Of a DNA stretch of 64,000 bases, positions 58,747 to 64,000 are shown one piece after another (positions within the stretch are counted from its first letter, which is position 1; each line of letters starts with the position of its first letter). The DNA comes from Gaiellasilicea sp037720595 (GTDB taxonomy: Bacteria; Actinomycetota; Thermoleophilia; Gaiellales; Gaiellaceae). The notes under the pieces are model-generated. The model made no database searches, had not been told where the DNA came from, and saw only the letters and a list, made by a program, of their open reading frames with translations. The DNA lies in NCBI GenBank assembly GCA_037720595.1, contig JBBJLW010000003.1:124001-188000 (forward strand), in the 5' to 3' direction. Made by a program: the position numbers and the translations under genes.

Positions 58747-59498
58747 TCCCGCAACCCGACGCGCCAGTGCGGCAGCTCAGGCGCGCCCTTCTCGCTCCGC
58801 AGTACCGAGTAGGCCGGTCGCGGTGCCGGCCGACCGAGCTCGGCGGTCGCGATTCGCCGGACGCGGCAGTCGAGCCCCGCACCTTCGAAGATCGCCTCGG
58901 CGAGCTCCGCCCAGGTGCAGTCGCCCTCCGCGGCGACGTGCCAGATCCCATAGGGCAGCTCGAGCAGCTCGCGGGTGGCCGAGGCGAGATGCCCGACGAA
59001 GGTCGGCGAGCCGCGCTGGTCGTCGACGACGGAGACCTCGTCACGCTCAGCTCCGAGCAGGAGCATCGTCCGCACGAAGTTGTGCCCGGTCGGCCCGAAG
59101 AGCCAGGAGCTGCGCACGATCCACGACGCCTCGCCGGCCGCCGCCTCGCCGTGCAGCTTCGAACGGCCGTAGGCCGAGAGCGGGTGCGGGCCGTCCGATT
59201 CCACGTACGGCTCTCGCTTGCGCCCGTCGAAGACGTAGTCGGAGGAGAAGTAGACGAGTGGCGCCCCCAACTCGGCGACGTTCGTCGTTCCACCGACATT
59301 GATCGCGGCGGCGCCCTGGGGATCGTCCTCGGCGCCGTCAACGTCCGTCCAGGCCGCGGCGTGCAAGACGACCTTGGGCCGCGGCAGCAGCTCGGGTGTC
59401 GGCAGCGCGACGTCCCACTCGGCGCGCGTCAAGGCCAGCGCGTCCGGAAATTCCTCTGTGAGCGCCCTGCCGAGCTGCCCTCCGGCGCCGGTGATCAA
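58725..59498 (-). CDS. rmlD: dTDP-4-dehydrorhamnose reductase
   Basis: 257 residues. G-A-G-G-Q-L-G (4-10), H-A-A-A-W-T-D-V-D, Y-F-S-S-D-Y-V-F-D-G and Y-G-R-S-K. Last step of dTDP-L-rhamnose synthesis. The codon at 59498 is TTG in a TTGA overlap with the rmlC stop and is chosen over the TTG one codon earlier. Confidence 0.94.
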   Translation of the reverse strand: MITGAGGQLGRALTEEFPDALALTRAEWDVALPTPELLPRPKVVLHAAAWTDVDGAEDDPQGAAAINVGGTTNVAELGAPLVYFSSDYVFDGRKREPYVESDGPHPLSAYGRSKLHGEAAAGEASWIVRSSWLFGPTGHNFVRTMLLLGAERDEVSVVDDQRGSPTFVGHLASATRELLELPYGIWHVAAEGDCTWAELAEAIFEGAGLDCRVRRIATAELGRPAPRPAYSVLRSEKGAPELPHWRVGLRECLDRLA

Positions 59499-59959
59499 CA
59501 AGCGGCGAGGTCACGTTCGGAGAGGATCGGCGTCCCGGTGCTCCACAGATGCTTCACGCGCGGGTCGGCCCAGCAGAGGCCGTGCTCGTCGGGGTCTTCG
59601 GCGTCGTACTCCTCCGTCACGTGGTAGAGGAACAGGCAATCCGTGAGCGCTTCGTAGCCGTGCGCGTGGATTCCCGGGATGTAGATCGCGACGGGATTGT
59701 CGTCGCCGATGTCCTCGGTGAAGGTCTCGCCGCTTTCCCGGTCGAGCACGACCACGCGCACCATCCCCTGAACGCACGCGAAGAGATCGTCCTGACCACG
59801 CTCGTGGAAGTGCAGGCCGCGCACGACGCCCCGCTTGGAGGAGACGAGGTTCGACTGGCGGAACGACTTCGGGAACGCGGTCGCACGCATCAGCTCGGCG
59901 AACCAGCCACGCTCGTCCTCGAACCGGCGCAGCGGGACCTTGAGGATGCCCTCGATCAA
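59495..59959 (-). CDS. rmlC: dTDP-4-dehydrorhamnose 3,5-epimerase
   Basis: 154 residues, slightly short for RmlC (usually 180 or more). Cupin fold with R-G-V-V-R-G-L-H-F-H-E-R-G-Q-D-D (catalytic His in the R-G-L-H-F region), Y-I-P-G-I-H-A-H-G-Y-E-A-L and Y-H-V-T-E-E-Y. TTG start in a TTGA overlap with rmlA. Confidence 0.9.
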   Translation of the reverse strand: MIEGILKVPLRRFEDERGWFAELMRATAFPKSFRQSNLVSSKRGVVRGLHFHERGQDDLFACVQGMVRVVVLDRESGETFTEDIGDDNPVAIYIPGIHAHGYEALTDCLFLYHVTEEYDAEDPDEHGLCWADPRVKHLWSTGTPILSERDLAAC

Positions 59960-60741
59960 GCGACCTTGTTCACGCCGGTGCGGGCGATCAGGGCGCCGAT
60001 CTCTGGCAGCGACTCCTGCGTCCCAGCGTCCTCCCACCAGCCCGTGAGGCGGTGCGCCGCGAGGGTGCCGCGCTCGGCGTAGTGGCGGTTGACGTCGGTG
60101 ATCTCGAGCTCGCCGCGCGACGACGGCCGGAGGTCGCGGATCAGGTCGAAGACGCCCCCGTCGTAGCAGTAGAGACCGACGACGGCATCGCTGGACGGCG
60201 GGGCCTCGTAACGCGTGTCTACGACGCCCGCTTTCTCGACCACGTCCATGACCCGGCCGTCCTCGCCGTAGACGACGACGCCGAAGCGCTCCGGGTCGGG
60301 TACGTCCTTGACGAAGACCGCCGCATCGTCGTCGCCATCGACGAAAGCCTGAATCGCCGCCACCTCCGCGTACTCGAAGATGTTGTCGCCGAGACAAACG
60401 ACGAGCTTGTCGGCGCCGGCGAAACTCTCGGCCATTCCGACGACCTGCGCGATCCCGCCCGGCTCGACCTGCACCTTGTAGGTGAGGTCGAGGTCGAAGA
60501 GAGGCTCGCTCGAGCCTCGTTGCGGCATCCTGCCGTCGCCGAGCAGGTCGATCACCTGACCCGCGTGTCCCTGGCCGGTCACGATCAGCACGTCGTGGAC
60601 GCCTGCGAGCTGGAGCAGCTGCAGCGGGTAATAGATCATCGGCCAGCCGCCGACCGGGAGCAGGTGCTTGTTGACGACGCGCGTCAGCTCGCCGAGCCGC
60701 GTTCCCTCGCCTCCGGCGGCGATCAATCCCTTGACACTCAC
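59956..60741 (-). CDS. rmlA: Glucose-1-phosphate thymidylyltransferase
   Basis: 261 residues. Nucleotide motif L-I-A-A-G-G-E-G-T-R-L (family has L-A-G-G-S-G-T-R), K-H-L-L-P-V, M-I-Y-Y-P-L, and C-L-G-D-N-I-F. First step to dTDP-glucose. GTG 60741 is in a GTGA overlap with the membrane protein upstream, fixing the start. The C-terminal helices present in the long RmlA type are shorter here. Confidence 0.92.
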   Translation of the reverse strand: MSVKGLIAAGGEGTRLGELTRVVNKHLLPVGGWPMIYYPLQLLQLAGVHDVLIVTGQGHAGQVIDLLGDGRMPQRGSSEPLFDLDLTYKVQVEPGGIAQVVGMAESFAGADKLVVCLGDNIFEYAEVAAIQAFVDGDDDAAVFVKDVPDPERFGVVVYGEDGRVMDVVEKAGVVDTRYEAPPSSDAVVGLYCYDGGVFDLIRDLRPSSRGELEITDVNRHYAERGTLAAHRLTGWWEDAGTQESLPEIGALIARTGVNKVA

Positions 60742-61385
60742 GTCGGCGATGCTACTGCGGGAGCGGCGAGGGGCGTCCGCTCGAGCAACCAGAACGAGAG
60801 CTCGACCGCCGGACCGATTCCGAGCGCGAAGACGAGCGTGCCGATGCCCGCCGTGCCGCCCAGCGCGAACCCGAGCGCGAGCGCAGCGATCTCGATCACA
60901 GTGCGCGCCGTCCCGATGCGCAGGTGCAGCCGCCGGGAGACGACGAGCATCAGCGAGTCGCGAGGCCCGGCGCCCATGCTCGGTGCGATGTAGAAGGCCG
61001 AGCCGACGCCGAAGCAGGCGAGCGCGAGCGGGAGGAGGCCGATCCGCACCGGTAGGCCCTCGTCGGAGATCGCGGCGACGCCGTCGATCGCGGTGAGCGC
61101 GATCACGAAGCTGCCGATCAGGAGCGTGTTGAGGAGCGTGCCGAGTCCGATGTAGGCCCGCAGCACCCAGACGAGCGCAAGGATGATCCCCGAGACGATC
61201 AGGTTGGCCACACCGAACGAGACGCCGAGCTGCTCGGCCAGCCCTTGGTGGAGGACATCCCACGGCGGCAGGCCGAGGTCGGACTCGAGGAAGAGGACGA
61301 TCCCGAGGGCGCACAGGAAGAGCCCGGCCACGATTGTCGTGAGTCGGATCGCGAAGCCGCCGCGCAGCTCGGGAGGCGCATGCAC
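60738..61385 (-). CDS. YczE/YitT-family membrane protein
   Basis: 215 residues with five to six membrane helices from residue 15 on. L-G-L-P-P-W-D-V-L-H-Q-G-L and A-P-S-M-G-A-G-P-R-D-S-L-M are the YczE-type repeat motifs. Function unknown. GTG 61385 chosen; the frame extends 22 codons further but overlaps the divergent promoter. Confidence 0.83.
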   Translation of the reverse strand: MHAPPELRGGFAIRLTTIVAGLFLCALGIVLFLESDLGLPPWDVLHQGLAEQLGVSFGVANLIVSGIILALVWVLRAYIGLGTLLNTLLIGSFVIALTAIDGVAAISDEGLPVRIGLLPLALACFGVGSAFYIAPSMGAGPRDSLMLVVSRRLHLRIGTARTVIEIAALALGFALGGTAGIGTLVFALGIGPAVELSFWLLERTPLAAPAVASPT

Positions 61386-61420
61386 GCTTCGGAAGCTACC
61401 GGCTGGGGTATGGGCGACCT

Positions 61421-61624
61421 GTGACCGAGAGAGAAGTCCAGCACGACCCACAGGTGCTCGAGGGCGAGGACGAGAGCCCGCGCCAGCCGGCGCCGCCGCT
61501 CGACCCGTACACCCCGGAGCCCGGCCCCGGTCCCGGCGAGCGCCGAGCCTTTCGCGTGATGCGCCTCTCGTTCATCGCGATCGCGATCGTGGTCGCGATC
61601 ATCGTCTACGCCGCGATCCGATAG
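61421..61624 (+). CDS. Small single-pass membrane protein
   Basis: 67 residues, GTG start. Acidic and proline-rich N-terminal two thirds, then one C-terminal membrane helix (about 48-66). Not recognised. Convergent with the MarR gene with one base between stops. Confidence 0.6.
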   Translation: MTEREVQHDPQVLEGEDESPRQPAPPLDPYTPEPGPGPGERRAFRVMRLSFIAIAIVVAIIVYAAIR

Positions 61625-61625
61625 C

Positions 61626-62084
61626 TCACCAGATCGGCCGCAGGGGAGGCTGCTCTCCCCCGTGCCGCTCGCGCACGACCTGCTCGAGACCGCGACGCAA
61701 GGCGCCCAGCTCTGTCGGGCCGATTGCTTCGGCCCACTCCGCTTCGAGCCGGCGCTGGATCTCCTCCGCCCGACGGAGCAGCTCAGCCCCGCGGGTCGAG
61801 AGTACGAGCCGGATCGTGCGAGCGTCCTCCGTGCTCCGCTCGCGTTCGACGTAGCCAAGCTCGACCAGCGACTCGACGAGCTTCGCGACGCCCTGCTTCG
61901 TCATGCCGAGCAGCCCTGTCAGTTGCGTGGCCGTGGCGCCGGCCTCACCGATCTCGTTCAAGGCACAGCCGTGCGCCGGCCGGAGGCCGGGATGCCCCGC
62001 AGCGCGAAGCTCCTCGTGCAGCTCGTCGACGAGGAGCCTCGTCGCCATCGAGAGCAGGCGGGCGAGCGGTGGCGGCTGCATCAT
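61626..62084 (-). CDS. MarR-family transcriptional regulator
   Basis: 152 residues from ATG 62084 (the frame reaches 62126). Winged-helix pattern: A-L-N-E-I, A-T-A-T-Q-L-T-G-L-L-G-M-T-K-Q-G-V-A-K-L-V recognition helix (about 55-75) and Y-V-E-R-E-R-S-T-E-D-A-R-T-I-R-L-V-L wing. Controls unknown genes; adjacent MFS pumps are absent. Confidence 0.9.
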   Translation of the reverse strand: MMQPPPLARLLSMATRLLVDELHEELRAAGHPGLRPAHGCALNEIGEAGATATQLTGLLGMTKQGVAKLVESLVELGYVERERSTEDARTIRLVLSTRGAELLRRAEEIQRRLEAEWAEAIGPTELGALRRGLEQVVRERHGGEQPPLRPIW

Positions 62085-62138
62085 TTCAACGATAGACAAC
62101 TTAGTGGTCGGCTTTGCCCACGCCAATCCCGTGGGCGG

Positions 62139-62362
62139 GCTAGATGATTGATGCCACGATCTTGCCGCTCGATTGCGCGATCTGGCGTGTCTGGGCCGCT
62201 CCCGGACTACCTGAGCGGCCTGGCGGCCGCCCAGCCAGCCCGTCCACTTCGCGTGCTCAGCCCGTCACCGCTGCGACCGGAATCGGCGACGGCCTGTTCC
62301 CGCACCCCAGAGCTGCCAGCTCGCGCCCCGAGACGGACGATCCATGGCATCAATCATCTAGC
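62139..62362. repeat. 224-bp segment bounded by an 18-bp perfect inverted repeat
   Basis: GCTAGATGATTGATGCCA at 62139-62156 recurs inverted at 62345-62362. The inside has one hairpin (62194-62201 with 62213-62220) and no credible gene. The right arm contains the stop codon of the glycoside hydrolase gene. No obvious target duplication. Could be a MITE-like insertion or a recombination site. Confidence 0.65.
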
Positions 62363-63596
62363 GGACGAAGAGCGGGGCGCCGTAGGTGCCGTCACGCAAG
62401 GAGAACGTCCGCACGAGCGAGCCGCCTGGCACGGTGACGGCGACGCTGAGGTATCCACGCCCGCTGGTTCGGCGCGTGCCGCCCACGAAGCGCCAGCCGG
62501 CGCCGCTACGCGCCTGCACGCGGTAGCTCTGCGCGCCAATTCTGGGACGCACCTGGCCCCAGAGGACCGCCTTATCGCCGCTTCGGCCGGTCTGGACGAG
62601 TGGGAGCGGGAAGGCGAGTGAGGCGAGCTTCGGCGCGCCCGACGTGAGGAAGAGTCCGCTTTGGAACCGCTCGCTGGTCGGCTCGTCGACGACGAGATAG
62701 TGGATCAGCAGATCCACGCGCGGAGCCTTGAACACACGCAGGGCGGCCTGACCGAGCAACTCGGCCTGGCGCTGCTGGGAAACGCCTCCGGGCCCGGTCT
62801 GGTAGGCGTACTCGGTCAGCCAGATCCGCTTCGCACCGAACGCTCTCGTCACCTCGGTGATCAACCGCTCGAGCGTAGCCATCGTGATCGTCTCGCAATC
62901 GGAGCGGGTGCAGCCGCCGGTGAAGGGGCTGTCGGAGGGCCGGCCGGGATAGGGATGGTGTGCGTAGGCGTCGAGCTTCGCGCCGGCTACCCGCATGCCG
63001 CGAATCCATTCGACGGGCGAGACTCCGGCCGATCCCGCCCGCGGTGCGGTCACGCCGCCTGCGACCTTCGCCCTTGGATTCACTGAGTGGATCGCGGCAT
63101 AGGCCGGGTTGAGCAGCGAGCGTACGTAGACCGTCGGGGAGGTCGGCTTCAGCCAGCGCGCCTGGTTCGGCTCGTTCCAGATGAGCCATTCGCGTACCCA
63201 CGAGTAGCGCTTGGCCCCTACCCGGGCGAACGCCGCGAAGCTCGCTGCCGTCGGTGCGTAGTTGGGAGCGCGTCCGCCGTTCGCCCAGCGCGGCGAGCCG
63301 ACGAGTCCGACGACTGCTCCGATCCGGCGCGCTCGGAGCCCCTGGAGGACGGCGTCGCTCGAGGCCCAGTCGGGACGCCCTCGAGTTGCCTCGATCTCGT
63401 TCCAGTGCAGGTTGAAGCGGACGACGTCGACACCGAGCCGCTCCAGGCGGTCGAGTCGGCTCTCGATCGTGCCGGGTCCGTGCGCAAGCCAGGCGTCGTC
63501 CTGGATCCCGAAGCGAACGCCGCTCGCCGCCGAGCCGGAGGGGGCGAGCAGGCCGGTCAGGGCACACGTCAATCCGAGTGCGAGCAGCAATCGCAT
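62358..63596 (-). CDS. Secreted glycoside hydrolase (GH-A clan, GH5/GH39-like)
   Basis: 412 residues, signal peptide (about 1-23). TIM-barrel pattern: V-V-R-F-N-L-H-W-N-E-I-E, acid/base Glu in W-L-I-W-N-E-P-N (about 138-145), nucleophile Glu in R-I-W-L-T-E-Y-A-Y-Q (about 263-272). C-terminal beta domain about 325-412. Substrate cannot be fixed; plant or bacterial beta-glycans are possible. Confidence 0.85.
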   Translation of the reverse strand: MRLLLALGLTCALTGLLAPSGSAASGVRFGIQDDAWLAHGPGTIESRLDRLERLGVDVVRFNLHWNEIEATRGRPDWASSDAVLQGLRARRIGAVVGLVGSPRWANGGRAPNYAPTAASFAAFARVGAKRYSWVREWLIWNEPNQARWLKPTSPTVYVRSLLNPAYAAIHSVNPRAKVAGGVTAPRAGSAGVSPVEWIRGMRVAGAKLDAYAHHPYPGRPSDSPFTGGCTRSDCETITMATLERLITEVTRAFGAKRIWLTEYAYQTGPGGVSQQRQAELLGQAALRVFKAPRVDLLIHYLVVDEPTSERFQSGLFLTSGAPKLASLAFPLPLVQTGRSGDKAVLWGQVRPRIGAQSYRVQARSGAGWRFVGGTRRTSGRGYLSVAVTVPGGSLVRTFSLRDGTYGAPLFVR

Positions 63597-63626
63597 GAAG
63601 GGCGGTGTCCCCGTCCCTCGTGCGAG

Positions 63627-63785
63627 TCACACATCAGGATTCCGTAAACGTCGCTCGCGGAGCCGACGCCTGGTTGCCTTGCGCCGCTTGACCCCCGGCG
63701 CGTAGCGGACGGCGGCGAACCAGACGTACGTTCCGAAGGCGAGGGCCGCGCTCAGCAGTCGGAGGATCCGTCGCACGAGCGTCAT
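63627..63785 (-). CDS. 52-residue basic membrane peptide
   Basis: ATG 63785 to TGA 63627-63629. Membrane-like segment L-L-S-A-A-L-A-F-G-T-Y-V-W-F-A-A-V (about 10-27) followed by a very basic tail (K-R-R-K-A-T-R-R-R-L-R-E-R-R). Codons have G/C third positions throughout. Lies between the glycosidase and the Hsp20 gene. Not recognised. Confidence 0.55.
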   Translation of the reverse strand: MTLVRRILRLLSAALAFGTYVWFAAVRYAPGVKRRKATRRRLRERRLRNPDV

Positions 63786-63820
63786 GCGTCGATTCTATGT
63801 CCGGGGTAGTCTGCTCGGGC

Positions 63821-64000
63821 ATGGCGCCGCGCGACATCGACCGCCTGCAGGGGGAGATCGACGAGCTCTTCGCCGACCTCTGGCAGGTGCCCCGTTTCTC
63901 CGGGATGCGACACGGCTTCCGGCCGGCCGTCGACTGCTTCCACACCTCGGAGCCGCATGAGCTGACGGTGGTCGTAGAGTTGCCCGGCGTCGACCCGGAA
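63821..64000 (+). CDS. Hsp20/alpha-crystallin small heat-shock protein (cut by window edge)
   Basis: First 60 codons only. N-terminal M-A-P-R-D-I-D-R-L-Q-G-E-I-D-E-L-F and then F-R-P-A-V-D-C-F-H-T and L-T-V-V-V-E-L-P-G-V-D-P, the start of an alpha-crystallin domain. ATP-independent holdase. The rest is outside the window. Confidence 0.85.
   Translation, partial: MAPRDIDRLQGEIDELFADLWQVPRFSGMRHGFRPAVDCFHTSEPHELTVVVELPGVDPE

Noticed and set aside
62148..62621. 157-residue plus-strand frame through the inverted-repeat segment
   Set aside because: Half of it is antisense to the glycoside hydrolase and the rest shows no family resemblance or ribosome site.
63634..63945. 103-residue minus-strand frame opposite the Hsp20 start
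   Set aside because: It covers the Hsp20 N-terminus in antisense; the 52-residue frame at 63627-63785 has better coding character.

Overview
The window is a very GC-rich chromosomal segment with G/C-dominated third codon positions, frequent GTG and TTG starts, and tightly overlapping genes. Gene content points to an actinobacterium, most likely of the class Thermoleophilia (Gaiella/Solirubrobacter relatives): PASTA-kinase next to ddl, a mycobacterial-type Dcd:Dut enzyme, SufBCD/SufSU, TatA+TatC without an obvious TatB, a caa3 oxidase and several eukaryote-like Ser/Thr kinases. Taxonomy is inference from gene content; there is no rRNA in the window.

Layout. 1-8.4 kb: end of a PASTA kinase, ddl, a second kinase, a class III aminotransferase, pdxH, a DUF4015 glycosidase-like protein, dcd, an NAD-dependent epimerase. 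8.4-9.6 kb: a REP-pair element, a strongly structured region (candidate ncRNA) and a Tat-exported intradiol dioxygenase. 9.6-19.1 kb: Rieske-sufU-sufS, LON-domain protein, methyltransferase, EttA, MFS pump, cupin, VOC protein, DUF480, CbbX-like AAA protein. 19.1-25.8 kb: queF, a deoxyribosyltransferase-like gene, and one long minus-strand operon sufC-sufB-VOC-VOC-VOC-sufD-unknown-SDR. 25.8-32.5 kb: SDR, tatA-tatC, two ferritin-like proteins, a DUF4352-like protein, an amidohydrolase, a TPR protein and a STAS protein. 32.5-39.3 kb: a diheme cytochrome c lipoprotein, a REP-associated transposase with its REPs, and a cta operon (ctaC with fused cytochrome c, ctaD, universal-stress gene, ctaE, membrane-anchored universal-stress gene). 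39.5-43.4 kb: one giant kinase/degenerate-cyclase/STAND-ATPase/TPR protein. 43.4-48.2 kb: a tandem array of secreted, probably calcium-binding protein genes abutting tRNA-Lys. 48.3-52.3 kb: nucleotide-sugar genes resembling the WbpI/A/B/D route. 52.3-57.1 kb: subtilase, SpoIID-like protein, another kinase. 57.1-61.4 kb: complete dTDP-L-rhamnose set (rmlA, C, D, B) plus an SRPBCC protein and a YczE-type membrane protein. 61.4-64 kb: small membrane proteins, MarR regulator, a 224-bp inverted-repeat bounded segment, a glycoside hydrolase, and the start of an Hsp20 gene.

Themes: Fe-S assembly and aerobic respiration are split over neighbouring operons and accompanied by accessory families (VOC, universal stress, Rieske, ferritin-like); surface polysaccharide precursors are made by two sugar clusters; Tat export genes sit close to probable Tat substrates. 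The least explained parts are the paired TSP3/EF-hand-like array (43.4-48.2 kb), the structured region near 8.6-8.85 kb, and the recurrent insertion of accessory genes into the suf and cta operons. No CRISPR array or prophage was seen; the only mobile elements recognised are the REP/transposase system and possibly the 62.1-kb inverted-repeat segment.
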